Source: Pristionchus mayeri (lineage: Eukaryota > Nematoda > Chromadorea > Rhabditida > Neodiplogasteridae). From it: a stretch of DNA of 64,000 nt. Of the stretch, positions 14,011-27,100 are shown one piece after another (the first letter of the stretch is position 1; every line of letters begins with the position of its first letter). The stretch covers positions 44,312,661 through 44,376,660 of the forward strand of contig BTRK01000002.1 of NCBI GenBank assembly GCA_036245805.1. Direction: 5' to 3'. Made by a program: the position numbers and the translations under genes. The notes beneath the pieces are model-generated. The model did no database searches, was not told the DNA's origin, and worked only from the letters and a program-made list of their open reading frames with translations.

Positions 14011-15106
14011 TGGTTTATGAAAAAGAAAAAGTTTCAACCAGTTTAATTCTTTTGGAAATGGTTGAACTCGGTTCATCCAGTACATTTACTGTTACAAATG
14101 TACTGGAATTAGGCGCATTTTGAATAGTGGAACAACGAAAACACATGGAAATACCTTTCATAATCGATGTACAGTATAGGCATCATTTTAACTTTATTTT
14201 AGCGATCCTGATTTCGACGCAACGTCTTCTGGCGCGAACGGAGGCTCCACGTGAGAAATCACTATACCTATTTCATCAGCACCCTTGAGAACCCCAAATT
14301 GCACAAACTCAGAAAATTGAGATTTTTGCTCTGCCAGCCTGCGCTCGATTTTTGGACAACAAAGATGAATTTGCTTAAAGTATATTGAGCTACTCTTCCA
14401 TGTGAGAATGAATTCCAATCAGCGAACATGATATCGATTGGGCCTTACATTGAAGAGCAGCTCAAACATTCATTTTATGCTAACCAACATCCTTATATTA
14501 AATCTACACCGAGATACGCTTGAAAGACGGTGTCTCAAAGACTATACTTGATGGGACTTCCTGGAAAGGTCGTTGATCAAGCACCTTTCCTACTCTGGCT
14601 TAGAAATACTCTCTTCTCTTAAACGATGAGGAATTAGAATGTCACTTTTTCAATGTGTACAGACATAAGTGAAACTTTTCGAATCTTCCATGAAACGCGT
14701 GATACAGGATGAAAGGTCTTATCAGCTCAGAGCAATCAAGGATGCGTTAGTCATCCTTCTCTGCCTGTGTACCGAAAGAACTTGAATAGATTTGGAATTA
14801 GTCGACTTGAGGAGACTCAGAATCTCAAAATATGCATTTTTTCTTGTTGATTAAAATGGAGCTGTTCTGACTGGATCCTTGTTATGAGGAAAATGCCTCA
14901 TTCTCCAGTTCTTCCCTCTGGAACCATGCTTATCATTTTATATTTGTCATAAGAGTGACTCAAATCTGCAGAAGGTGTACCAAATCCGATCTGCCAATAT
15001 GGAGGGAGGAGGAAGGGCGGGTGTGGTATAGATTCTCGCCGGAAGAGGGTGTCACATCACATTTTCCTTCTCCAATTCAGTTCTCTTCACGTCAGCCTCT
15101 CATCCT
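14011..15106. other. Intergenic, no gene recognised
   Basis: Upstream of the three-module cysteine-rich gene. A 74-codon open frame on the minus strand (14194-14418) has no motif I know and no obvious partner exons. The last 100 bases probably include the 5' leader of the next gene. Confidence 0.35.
15071..15080 (+). promoter_or_regulatory. Candidate splice-leader acceptor
   Basis: TCCAATTCAG after a pyrimidine-rich tract, 26 bases before the ATG at 15107. It fits a nematode trans-splice acceptor. It could also be a cis acceptor after a non-coding exon. Confidence 0.4.
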
Positions 15107-18100
15107 ATGTTCCTGCTCACTGCGACCACTTTCTTCTATTTCCTTCTGGGAAACACAGGTGAGCCATAGTAGCAAAAGCTTCCTAGTGAAATCGTTCATT
15201 GATCGAGTCCACTGTTGAATTAAGAGAACAACGATGTAACTTCGATGATCTTGTAGAGTCGATTCTGTGCGATAATTGTCTAATTTACAACGGACAGCAA
15301 TGTGTCAGCTACGGCACATGTCAAGGAACATATTGCCTCTATGGTTGGATATTGTTGCATAATATATCCGTAATACGGATTCTCCAGAATACGCCCTGCA
15401 GCATAACGGACAGACGATGCTTAAGAAATCGTGTGTGAACACTCCTAATGTCCAATTCGACGATGGCACACAGCTGACGACGTACAACCAGTGCGTCACA
15501 AAGTGAGTCGTGGCCGGCCAGATAATCTTATCATTTTGTCCATAACAGTTTCAACTAACAGAGGATTAGGTTGTTGAATCGGCGCATGTGCGACGTGCGA
15601 CATGAAATAGAGTATGAATCTGGAAACGGGAGAACAATGAAATGTGAACCCGCGAAAATGGCTTCCGGAAGTTCTCTAAAGTGGAAATAGCGACTCGTAT
15701 GAAAAAAAGTCTAAAATGTTATAATTTCTGAATTGTATTTCTTTATGACAAATTGTATGGGATGTTCGCTAGAAACAATAAAAGAGCGTTTGCATAAGAA
15801 TCGGACAATTGTTGGCGAGTTAAATCTCTGGAACGTTATGACCAGCTGAAGACGATCGGCATATAAATTTTGATTTTGAAAAAATCAGAGATTGGTGGTT
15901 ACCTCCAGATGGCGTGACGTCAAATTCTGCCACGTATCTGGATTCCGGATATCGCTAAAATCAGGTCAAAATATATAACGGTGCAGACTATTAAGGGAAC
16001 GGCTATCCATTTCAATTTTCATAAAATTTATAAATAAAATATTTATATTCAAGTTTTTGGTGTGTCGATAGTATTTGGGAAGACTAGCCTTGATTTGACG
16101 AGGGAAAAATTGTTTTAAAATGTGAGAAAAAACGTCGCACTAATGTTTAAGGTGTTCTTGTAAGCAAAGTGAGATTACATTGCCATATCGTTCGATTTAC
16201 CCGAGTCTCGCTGCCTCGTGACCTCTTCCCACCCCCCCCCCCTCCCCTGCGCCTCGCTCGGCTTCCCATGGAGTCACTGGCTTTGCTTACAAGTACGTTA
16301 AAGGAGGGCTCTCGGCAAAGTAGCCACATCAACAGAAGGGAGGTTCCACCCTCGAAAGATCATATCGCGAGCTAGGAAGCGCACACACACCGTCACGTAA
16401 TCGGAAGGTTGCGGGTTCGATCCCCACCAGTTTTTTACAAAACTTCAAGATATTTGAATTCGCGCACTTCCCTGTCCCACAAGCGTCCATGGCACTCAGC
16501 CAACTAATTATAACTCTGATGAGAGTAGAGAAATTAATGTAATTTTTTTGGAGCCTTTAGTCGTTAAGAGGAGCTAGGTCATGGTGATGACAGGGTCCAA
16601 AGTTGAACTTTGCCTTCAGTCCTCCTTTAACTAAATAACACAAGCACTGAACTTGCCGTAATTACGCCTGAATGTGAGTAGCAATCAAAATTGTGCATGC
16701 ATATTTCGGCTAAATAACCATCTCAACGATTCAAGTTTTGGCTTTCTAATATCGTTCAAATGATAAGTCTGGTCAACTCCTCTACTTCAATTCACCTTTA
16801 ATCCCCTTTTAAATTTAGAAATTCACTTTTGTAATTTAATTTGATATTATTATATTCACTATTTCAGAACCACCAACCTGCAGTCGTACATCGTCAAGCT
16901 TTGTTACAGCGGAGACTATTGCAATCGCCAATGCGAAAACCCGCAGCCCATGCCCGGTGTGGGCACAAAGGGTATTCTATAGCGTTTTACGTTATCCCAG
17001 TATCACTTATATCGTTCATTTCAGTAACCTGTTACGCCTGCTCTACTAACAATGGCCAGGACTGCAACTCGGCAACTTGCTCAGGACTCTACTGCACCTA
17101 CAGTAGATCAGCATTTCGTCCAGAGTATATTAAATAAATTGAGCGTTACAACGACAGCCGAATGGCCAGAGTCATCTTACGAAGGGATGTACAGACGTGC
17201 CCCAACTTGCCTTTGACGACGGAACAGTGCTCACGCAGCTGAACACGTGCCAATCAAAGTATGTTAAAATTTTGCACAGACTTTTTAATAGTTGGAAATG
17301 TACTGGAACATAGGGGGAAGCACATAAGTTTCAAACCACAAATTGTTCGATTTCACCCTTGAATGATTTTATTCAGGAACAGCATTACTGGCTCAACCTA
17401 TGATGCGATGCTATGCAACTCTAACTACTGCAATGCATTTTGCACGCCGAGCGGCAACGACCCCAATAACCCACAGAGACGTACATATAGAAATAGGTGT
17501 ATCTAGTAGATAATTTTCTAGAGCCAACGGTTTCATGCTACTCATGCGAGATGAATAACGCATACGACTGCACAGGCCAAACATGTCAGGGAAACTACTG
17601 CCTCTACGGTGAGTTATCACGGAAAAGACAACTATTCCGAATGAAAGGTCCACACAAATTATGAACATTAATCTCTATGCATTAACGATAGAAACGATGA
17701 CGTAATAAATCTATTCGTTTATAGAGCGCACGACTCCTCAGAACGGTGTCCCATATGTACGACGCTCATGTGCCCTCTCTTCTTTCGCTCTCTATCCTGA
17801 TGGATCGAAAACAGAGACCCTGAATGCCTGCGAGAGAAAGTAAGTATTAGATGTGGTCGGATACTTACAAATGGGAGACAATAGTACCTTCTAATTCTAA
17901 CACTTCTTCGCTTTGCTATAAATATATATCTCCATGTCGAAACAACAAAATATTGAGCAAATCAGAAATCATGAGTTCCGCATTTCTGGTATGTGAAATC
18001 GTGTGTACAAAAATGTATGAACAGAACAATCTCTGGTGTATCATACGCCATCGAAGTATGCAACTCCGGCTCGTTCTGTGACACGCAATGCAATTCTGCT

Positions 18101-18163
18101 CCAGCAATATCTGCATCCCTATCATTCATGATCTTCGCAGTAATTTCCATTCTTAAGAATTAA
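15107..18163 (+). CDS. Secreted/GPI-anchored protein with three ten-cysteine modules
   Basis: Ten exons: 15107-15158, 15257-15343, 15388-15502, 16868-16971, 17025-17102, 17144-17258, 17377-17480, 17522-17608, 17725-17839 and 18025-18163, giving 331 residues. A short signal peptide (MFLLTATTFFYFLLG) is followed by three modules, each with ten cysteines in the pattern CxxC...C...C.G.YC.Y...C...C...C...C...C, and a hydrophobic C-terminus (ISASLSFMIFAVISILKN) typical of a GPI-attachment signal. Each module is coded by three exons of 87 (78 in module 2), 115 and 104 bases with the same phases; the last exon also carries the tail. The pattern resembles nematode ET-module or Ly-6-like extracellular proteins, but I cannot choose between them and no function is assigned. 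Intron 3 holds an inverted-repeat element. A candidate AATAAA is at 18431. Confidence 0.82.
16299..16629 (+). mobile_element. Terminal-inverted-repeat element with a tRNA-like promoter (copy 2)
   Basis: In intron 3 of the cysteine-rich gene. Ends are TTAAAGGAGGGCT and its complement CCTCCTTTAA. The interior matches copy 1 (6104-6445) in reverse orientation: ATCGGAAGGTTGCGGGTTCG, then a T-rich stretch and AAGATATTTGAATTC. The B box here is GGTTCGATCCC. The A-box part is more diverged than in copy 1. Confidence 0.6.
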
Positions 18164-19199
18164 TCCATTGATTGTTCATTTCCATTAATGATACAAATCA
18201 TTCTCATTCTGCATAAACTCTTTTTTCTGCTATTCGATTTCAACGGTACATTGGCATGCGGATATCTTAAATGAAAAAAGTACAGCGATGTCGCGGAACC
18301 AGATCCGACAAATACAATAAGTATGAAAGTAGAAACACTATGAAATGGGCTGAACAAAAGGGCTTGTAATGAATTAGAGCGAGAGCACTTTCATGGCACA
18401 CATGTATAGATTTATCCTCAAACTCCGGCAAATAAACCCGGTCATAAATCTGTAATTTTTGTCTACATATTCAAATGTAAGTGCAGCGCGTGTGTGCGGT
18501 ATCGGTATTTTTTCGGCAAGTGTTTGTGTAATTAGAATTTATCAATATTGAGCATACATATTCTTTTGCATTTTTCTCTTTTTACAGTACAGAAAAGAGC
18601 AGCATACAAATTTGTCTTTTTGAAACTAATGTAATGCAAATTTGTTTTTCGCATTTTGGTTAGAGGACATATTAGTTGGCGTTACCGGCACTTGATTTCG
18701 GAAAAAACATCGGCAATTTCGTACAATTTCGGAAACCAGAAACTAGTTTCTAATTGGATCTGTGAATCGAAAACAAGACCTTGGAAGAGGAATGGAGGAA
18801 TGGGCCAAGGCCGGCTTCCTCTTCGCACTGCACACTTTCTCACTCAACGACCTATCCTTCTTTCCCTCCAAAGGCTCCTTTCTTCTATTGCTCATCGCCT
18901 TATCTCCTTCCCCCTCACCGTCTCTCTCTGTAAGGTGCCGTAAACAAGTTACGGCATCCATTTAAGCCAAAACGGAATTCATACTTTCACTTTCCTGCGA
19001 GCGCACTTTCAGTTAATTCATCGCAATGTACTTTCAGTTTTTGAAATAATGTATCTCGAGATACGAACAGCGAGTTTTTTTATGGGATCTTATCATTGTG
19101 ATTGCTGTTTAGCTGGCTTACAAGACTCTATACCAATCCCGCAAGAGAATTTTTCTGTTCATTTGAAATACTACTGTTTCAAATTAATCAACGTATCAG
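18164..19199. other. Intergenic, no gene recognised
   Basis: Between the cysteine-rich gene and collagen A. Presumably holds the collagen promoter. Open frames at 18656-18965 are unsupported. Confidence 0.35.
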
Positions 19200-22100
19200 A
19201 TGAATTACACGACGATATTCGTCGTGCTCGCGCGCATCTCATGCATTGGTCTACTAACCGCCATCGGAGGTCAGACGATATTGGCATTGAATGAACGACG
19301 GCATAACGATAAACTTGTAGGATTGATTGTTCTATGGAATGATGCAACAGTTTTCTACCACGAACAGCTACACGATGTCCACCAATTCAGTGTAATATTA
19401 ATTTAATCAATATACAGTCGCGCTCATAAGTGAGTGCGCACTTTTTGAATTTGCTGCAACTTTTTGCCCAGGGCAGGCATCATTCTGCCACTAAGGTAGC
19501 ATGTGCCAAATTCATTGGAGATTATGGCCATGGTATTGGGGTATGACGCAATAGCCTAATCATTGCGTAGTGATGACGCAATAAAAATGTACTTTTTCAA
19601 AACGGCTTTATTCTTACATAGATTTTTTCCTACTTACCACACTTTCTGTTGTTTGAGATATGTCTGAGGACTACCCAGAAAATTTTTTTGAAGTTGCTGC
19701 GTGGTCGCACATTGGCTGCAGACAAAATGGAGGTCGAAAATACAGATCTCGGCTCCTAGATAAGCTAGAGACTCGTTCAAAGCGTCAAAATGATCGTAAT
19801 CACAATTCCACATGATCCTGAGAATAAGAAAACACTCGGTCAACACTTGCCCCCAGGACAGCAAAAAATCACTTTTTTGCATGCTAATTTTTGGACATTC
19901 ATAGCTTTCTGGGCAGTTTTCGGAAAAATCTGGTTTTTATGTGAGAATGTTCAAAATGTATTAAAGATATGATAACAAACTTTTTTAGACTGTTTGGATA
20001 ACTTTCCTGCCCGCGGCGAACATTTTTCGGAGGGATACTAGGGTCGGGAAACACCTTGTTTTCGCACTCTCGTCGTCTGTACTCTCTCGCCATAGCGGTA
20101 AACAAGGTGTTTCCCGACCCGAGTATCCCTCCGAAAAATGCCCGCCGCGGGCAGGAAAGTTATCCAAACAGTAAAAAGTTGGGCATCATATCTGTAATAC
20201 ATTTTGAACATTCTCACATAAAAACCAGATTTTTCCGAAAACTGCCCAGAAAGTTATGAATGTCCAAAAAATGAGCATGCAAAAAAGTGATTTTTAGGTG
20301 CCCTGGGGGCAAATGTTGACCAAATGTTTTCTTTTTCTCAGGATCATGAGGAATTGTGATTACGATCATTTTGACGCTTTGAACGAGTCTCTAGCTTTTC
20401 TAGGAGCCGAGGTCTGTATTTTCGACCTCAATTTTGCAGCAAGTCTGCAGCCAATGTGCGACCACGTAGCAACTTCAAAATTTTTTTCTGGGTAGTCCTC
20501 AGACATATCTCCAAACACAGAAAGTGTGGCCAGTAGGAAAAAATCCTTGTAAGAATAAAGCCGTTTTGAAAAAGTACATTTTTATTGCGTCATCACTACG
20601 CAATGATTAGGCTATTGTGTCATACCCCAATACCATGGCTATAATCTCCAATGAATTTGGCACATGCTACCTTAGTGGCAGAATGATGCCTGCCCTGGGC
20701 AAAAAGTTGCAGCAAATTCAAAAAGTGCGCACTCACTTATGAGGGCGACTGTATAATTGTATACATACAATTGTATGTATATGCAAAAAGGAATACGCGC
20801 TTGTCTATCTTAAATATGAAATATTTAGATTGCACACTCTAATTTTGAACGTAACATGTCTATTATGTCTAAGGACTGGCCGATATTATCTATATACTAT
20901 CAGATTTACTCGAACGATGCGTGGCAACTGCTAATCGCAACGCACAAACCTGCGACAAAGATCTCCGTCGGACTATCACCATTCTCACATAGGTATTTTA
21001 TACTCCAGAAAGAATGTATTTAAATACTTATGTTTTACAGGTTGAAACGATATGCGGAGGATGTGTGTGCATGCTCAGAGTCCGTACAATTATGCCCACC
21101 TGGTGTTCCCGGTGTACCCGGCTCTCCCGGAGCTCCAGGTCTCAACGGTGATCGTGGTTCGCCCGGAACTAACGGCGCTGATTACGTCACACTTTCACCG
21201 ATTAGAAGACGCAGCGCTGAAATGACACATGGCATTGGCAACGCAGCCAAGCACTGCTTCACATGCCCAGCTGGTGCACCGGGACGTCCAGGTCAGGATG
21301 GAAAAACTGGCATCCCCGGAAGGCCTGGCAAACCTGGACATCGAGGTTCGTTTAAGATTCAAATTAATTTCTTTGCTACCTCCAGATATACCCATATATT
21401 TTCGATTCGACCATATATCATACACTGCAATCTCCACGGTATGCTGAAATATTGTAGATTTAAATTCCCCCAATTCCATATCTCCCCTTCCCAGAAGAGC
21501 TAGCGACTTTAAATTTTGAATATAAGGTTCACAATGTCGGAAAACCTTGTAACCGAAATTTAAAATCTCTAGCTCTGCAGGGAAGGGAGATATGGAATTG
21601 CGGGAATTCAAATCAAAAGATATAACTCGCGATTTTTAACACATGAGACTTTAAATTGTCTCAAGGCTCGTATGAGCTTATTTGCTTATTTGTAAATCTT
21701 TGAGAAATTCATTTTATCTACCAAAATTATTAAAATTATCATTATTTAATGCGGGGGGAGCGTCAAAAAATTTTACTGTGTTTAGGGAATCGATATAAAA
21801 AATAGGTTTCGTTTTCGATAAACACAGTGAATCATTTGACGCTTTTCCTATCTTAAATATTTATTTTTTTCATTTTAAATTCTCGAACAAGACAGTCTGC
21901 CATGAAAAACATAGGGAAAAAAGTATTTACTTAAATATTGGAAAATAAGCTCACACGATCCATGAGACAGTGATAGTCTCAGTGTGTCTCAACTTTCGGT
22001 GTACAGTTGAGATTGCAGTATATTATGCATCTAATAATATTTACGTTCGAGGATTGCCTGGAAGACACGGATCTAAGGGCGAGAGGGGCGAGTTGGGAGA

Positions 22101-23126
22101 ACCAGGAACACGTGGAAAGCCGGGAACAGCAGGAGTCGCAGGCCACCCTGGACAAAAGGTTGACAATGGAAAATAAATGTCATAGTACAATAATTGTACT
22201 TTTTCCATCATATGTTATGTGAAGATCACAATTTCCAACATTCAGTAACACTTCGATCTATTTTTCCAGGGTATCAAGGGTCAAGGCGCACCCGGACGTC
22301 CCGGGCAGAAAGGCTCATTTGGGCCTCGAGGCAAACAGGGCAAAAACGGATTGATTGGAATCCCCGGTCTTCACGGGAAGATGGGCCGGAAGGGAATTGT
22401 GGGTCTTCCGGGGCAGCCTGGCAAGGACGGAGCGGCAGGACCAGAGGGCTACCCCGGTCTGCCCGGACAAGACTCTGATTACTGCTTATGCCCGGAACGA
22501 AAGGTACGGTTTTGAATGACAAACAAATACATGTTGTCATTGTAATTAAACGTTCTCCATCAAAATCATTGTAAAGTATTGCATAATTTTCGTTAATAAA
22601 TTAGTAATTCGAATAATAATACGAAAAATAATTTTTTCCCCGTGCTAACAAATTAGCTACACTTTCCAATTGCATGTGCAATATTTTCGTTGTGGGACTC
22701 CCAATCATCCATTCATGTTTGCCCTTCTTTAACATCGATAAAGAATTACAAGATATTAATAAAAACCATAATTAAAGGCATATAACTTTATCAATTCAGG
22801 ACAAATCGAGCGAGAAAAGCGGAACCACAACAGCGCCTTACCTTCTGAAAGTGGATGTAGCTCAACCGAACAACTACAAGAAAATAGAGATGTGAGTTTC
22901 AGTGTATAAGCAATCAATTGCCATGTTTCTGCTAACGATGAGTTTAATAAGGAGCCATTCCAGGCCCATCGTTGAACGGATATTGCCGTTCCATTCTCAC
23001 AATGTAGTGAAGACCACACAGAAGCAAAGACACTCCCGAAGAGGCTTCGGGAATGGAAGAAGAAACGCACCCGAAAAATTCCAAGTTACGGAGTTTTCAG
23101 ATGGACCAATTTTGCAAAGATTGTAG
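19200..23126 (+). CDS. Cuticle collagen A
   Basis: Structural protein of the nematode cuticle. Eight exons: 19200-19269, 19321-19391, 20904-20992, 21041-21345, 22052-22158, 22270-22503, 22800-22891 and 22964-23126, giving 376 residues. The N-terminus is a hydrophobic signal-anchor ([19 protein letters not shown]), followed by SNDAWQLL (compare the collagen signature NDAW) and a basic RLKR at 77-80 that fits subtilisin-type cleavage. Then come a cysteine cluster ([13 protein letters not shown]), short Gly-X-Y blocks, [10 protein letters not shown], a main Gly-X-Y domain and the closing cysteines DYCLCPERK, and a non-collagenous tail of about 84 residues. Intron 2 is filled by a 1.3-kb foldback element and intron 4 by another. 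Collagen B follows in tandem with the same layout. The exact collagen group is not assigned. Confidence 0.88.
19415..20751. mobile_element. 1.3-kb foldback TA-MITE, CAGTcGCGC family (full copy)
   Basis: Palindrome occupying most of intron 2 of collagen A, centre near 20080. It starts CAGTCGCGCTCATAAG and ends with the near complement, flanked by TA. Inner arm landmarks shared with the other copies are GACGCAAT, GCGTAGTGATGACGC, TTTCAAAACGGCTTTATTCT and the GC-rich CCCGACCC region near the centre. Other members: 40747, 43868, 48244, 49600, 53583, 57863 and 63148. Confidence 0.85.
21411..22035. repeat. Foldback repeat in collagen A intron 4
   Basis: Outer arms pair CACTGCAATCTCCAC (near 21424) with GTTGAGATTGCAGT (near 22006). 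Inner palindromes pair CCATATCTCCCCTTCCC with GGGAAGGGAGATATGG (21477-21595), and GCGTCAAAAAATTTTACTGT with its near complement at 21813-21845. It looks like one or two nested small elements. Confidence 0.6.
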
Positions 23127-24113
23127 GCCAACCGATTTAGAAGTTACATTAGGCATAATTTTTTACTGTTTTTTTATTTACTAGTTTACGAACTTACTCT
23201 CCTAGATTGAAATGAAGTATATTTTTGGAATATTAAAGAAAGCGATAAAAAGACGTATGATATCTTCTGTTATTCGAGTTATTGTAGTACTCTACGAACG
23301 TGCTAAAATCTAGATACTAACATCATTGCCTGCTTTATACGTGTTCATTTTCCTTTTGAATGTCTTGTTTATTCTGCTTGTATTCTTCGTAAAGCCGAAA
23401 AGGGGGACAGGAGGGGGTTTGGAATGGACAATCGACAATAGATAGAACGAGAAGAGCGTGAATTTCGTTCTATCGATTGTCGATTGTCCACTAATAATAG
23501 TTCTCTTTTCATGTGGCTGATGATGGGCTGTGGCCCGACACATCTCACCAATAAACGCTGATGCGCTACCCCCTCCTGTCCCCCTTTCGGCTTTACGAAG
23601 ATAACAAGCAGTACTTCTACGCCATGACAGGAATCTCCGACTATCTGCTTCTTAGTTTCTTCTAATCTCTTGAACATGTTGAGCCTCTCATTTTAGATAA
23701 GTTTAGGTTTTTTGTCCAATCCATCCTCCTAGGACAAAGAAAGACAAATCCAGGGTCTTTTCTTTCCTTTATGCAATGGTTCTAAAGAGTGCTGAAAGTG
23801 AATGGCATTCTCACACTGGATCTTTCGGTGAGCAGGGGATAAAAGGTCGCAGGCACAGTGGAAGAAGGGTCAGTCGCCAGCAATCTTCAAAAACAGGTCA
23901 GTTTAGAACGCTATACCCGTTTCTCAATTCTTAGTAGCATTTGTCCATAACTTGTTTGCCTCCTTGCACTAGATTGCTAAATATCTAGGCGCATTGAATT
24001 TTGAGCTTTCAAATTTTTCGTCATATGTACAATTACGCATTATTGCCGATGAAACATTTTTGAGTCACTGAGTTCCTTGAGGTTGTTTACATATTGTTTG
24101 CAGCCAGCACATT
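23127..24113. other. Spacer between the two collagen genes
   Basis: Holds one inverted-repeat element (23373-23611) and probably the promoter of collagen B. A TATA-like GGATAAAAGG lies at 23838-23847. An acceptor-like ATTGTTTGCAG ends at 24103, ten bases before the ATG, and may be a splice-leader site. Confidence 0.45.
23373..23611. mobile_element. Small inverted-repeat element
   Basis: Ends pair CTTCGTAAAGCCGAAAAGGG with its near complement at 23580-23601, an arm of over 30 bases. A second inner hairpin pairs TGGACAATCGACAATAGATAG with CTATCGATTGTCGATTGTCCA (23425-23492). No coding potential. Confidence 0.7.
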
Positions 24114-27100
24114 ATGGACCTTGCCAAGGTTCTGACTGTGACGGTTTCGGCTGCTGCAGGTGTCTCCGTCCTAACCTCTCTCATTATTGCGGGTAAGTTC
24201 TTCTGGAATACTGATTCAAGCCTTCTCTATCGGGAGTGCGCCCCTCGTATTAATTGAAAATGCATACTCCCCTCTTGGTATAATTGAAATATTTATGTCG
24301 CCAACAAAATTTTGAAATTTTAAAAAATTATCACAGGTCTACTTCTCCACGATATAAACTCTTTCTGGGACACTCAAGTTCACATGCTCGGCGAGTTTAA
24401 GGTAAGTATATTTACAAATCATTCAATTACTATATTATTTATTTTTACGTTCGAAAATGCAGTTCTTCGCAAACGATGCTTGGAATGAGATGATCTTCGC
24501 TAATTCACAAGCCACAACTCCGAGCACCTCAGCAACACGCCACTTATTCAAGCGTCACTCTATCTCCGGGCTACCAGCTCATTGTGCATGTTCAGCAGGA
24601 CCTAACCACTGCCCTCCTGGGCCAAGAGGACCAAGAGGAGTTCCTGGAAGGCCAGGTATGACGGACACTAATAAACTACACAAAAAATGGATATAGGTAA
24701 ATGAACGAAAGCCGCATTGCTTTTGAATTAAAACGCTGTCTCCCTAAGATCTGAGCATAGGGTGGCACAATAAACTTATCGCTAGGAGTTCAAACTTTGG
24801 TGTTAGAATCCTCATGGTCAAAGGAATTTTTATACACTTTTTATACACCATTCGAAAGAGCATCGAAAGTTATGTCAGAATACAAATTTGCGAAGTAATT
24901 GATCATCATCTGTTTCTTGAAACATGCTATTATGTGAGGAAAAACAACAGATTAAAATTTTGATAGTTCAGGAGAACATGTTCCAATCATTTATAATTTC
25001 TGAAAATAATACTACAGATGTAAAATGATATAAGGAATTCATAATAAAAAAATATGCCGAGTACGATGCCACAAATGGAGTTTTCTCAAAAAAACCGATA
25101 GGGTACTACTCGCTTCCTCTCGAATGCATACATTTTTGCAGGCACTCATTGAACATATTTTTTCAGAATCTGCTGCAAAGTGTGTTATTATCGAATTGGA
25201 AGCACATTAGAAGTAGCTTGCAAAAATCTAAGCATTCGGGAGGAGAGAAAACTCATGAGCAAAACTCATTTTGTGGCACCTCAATCGTCCTCGGGATATT
25301 TTTTTTCTGAATTCTTTATAACATTTTACATCTGAAGTGGTATGTTCAGAAACAAGAAATGATTGGAACATTTTCTCCTGAACTATCGACATTTCAACAT
25401 GCTGTTTTACCTTACATAGCAGCATGTTTCCCGAAGAGATGTTGATCAATTTCTTCGCAAATTTGGATTTTGAAATAACTTTTGATGCTCTTTCGAATGG
25501 TATATAACACAATGGGTCAATATCAAAAGTGGCAGTTTTTTTGAAAAATATGCAAATGGTAGGTCAAAATTTCTGGAAAAGTTTTCTTTGACCATAAGGA
25601 CTCTACCACCAAAGTTTGAACTCCTAGAGATAAGTTTAAAGGATTGTGCCACTTTGTTTTTTTTACAGTTTATTACGAATGTTACCAACAACACATGCTT
25701 GGTCATGAAGCGCATTATTTATCCCAATTTAAGTGCGAACATCTCTCAGGTCGCGAGGGCGAGCCTGGAATAGAGGGCCAACCTGGAGCGTACGGCATGG
25801 AGATGGCAATGCCCATATCGTACAGAGAATGTATTTCCTGCCCACCAGGAGCGGCCGGAGGACCGGGAGTTGATGGAGAGCCAGGACCACAAGGAAAACC
25901 TGGGCATGCCGGCTACCGCGGCTTCCCTGGAAAGCCAGGTCTCTGGGGCCCTCCGGGATCTCGAGGAGAGCCCGGTGAAATAGGCCGGCTCGGTAACGAT
26001 GGATACCCTGGACACGCAGGAGCCAACGGTCGTGGCGGTCGTGGCGCAACCGGCGCGCCTGGTCGCTCAGGTCGCCCCGGTAGGCCAGGCAATGCTGGCC
26101 GCCATGGTGCTCGCGGCTTAGACGGTACACCAGGACCTCAGGGACCGCCTGGCGAAGGAGGACAAGATGGAGAGGGAGGAAAGAATGGCGTAGACGGCGC
26201 TCCTGGAAGACGCGGAGCACCCGGAGACGACGCTCAATACTGCCCGTGTCCTCGTCGTGTTAAGAATGGTCCAGCTGTGGATTTCGAAGAAATGATGGCA
26301 GCATACACCAGTGTAAAATTCGCGAAGCCAGCACATGAACCTCCTCCGAGCTACAAAGTAAGATAATAACCACAAAAATTAAATTATTGATTGAGCAGTG
26401 TCTGCGTTTTTATTCATAGTCATAGAACTACATATATTGGTAATATAGTTTGTAGATAACCAAATTTCATTATTAATATAATAAGAACATTTATTAAAAA
26501 ATACATAGCTTCGCACAGGAACCTCACCATCTCGATGGAGCATCCTCCAATAACCAGAAAGCAAGAGCCACAACGACTGGACATGCCCAAAATACTGTCG
26601 CTGATGATACAATTCAACACGAGAGTACTCAACAGGCATATGATCAGTCCCTCAGCGACGCGTCTTCGCATGACCAGAAGGTAGCCAACGATTAACGAAC
26701 ATCATTTTATTAAGTTATACAATTAATGTTCTGTTATCTGAACAATTTAAACTGGAAATATTGTTTCTATTATTGAGAAAAGAGAAACGCACATATTTCA
26801 GCCGAAAAGGCCGGCACAGCCCAAGTACGAGGAAATCATGAACATGCTTTCCAAGGCTACAGCTGCTGTAGCAGAATATGATCATCCTGCTTATGAAGAG
26901 CCAATTAAATCTCAATCGCACGGAAATACACACGATCAGCACACGCAAGGAGTGAGCATTTTCATTGATTGTGATCACAATTATCAAGTAACATTCGAGC
27001 ATGACTAGGTTTTTTTTTTTTTAATTTCAGGAGCATGAGACATACAGCACACCATCTCGCAAAGATGGGTAAGTAAATCAGTGCGAATCGTTGTAGCCAG

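Noticed and set aside
20056..20259. Open frames at the centre of the foldback element
   Set aside because: Same peptide appears in several copies and on both strands, so it is a by-product of the palindrome.
21195..21611. 138-codon open frame on the minus strand
   Set aside because: Antisense to collagen A exon 4 and its intron, with no motif.
25729..26220. 163-codon open frame on the minus strand
   Set aside because: Antisense shadow of the Gly-X-Y exon of collagen B. Repeated GGN codons keep the opposite frame open.
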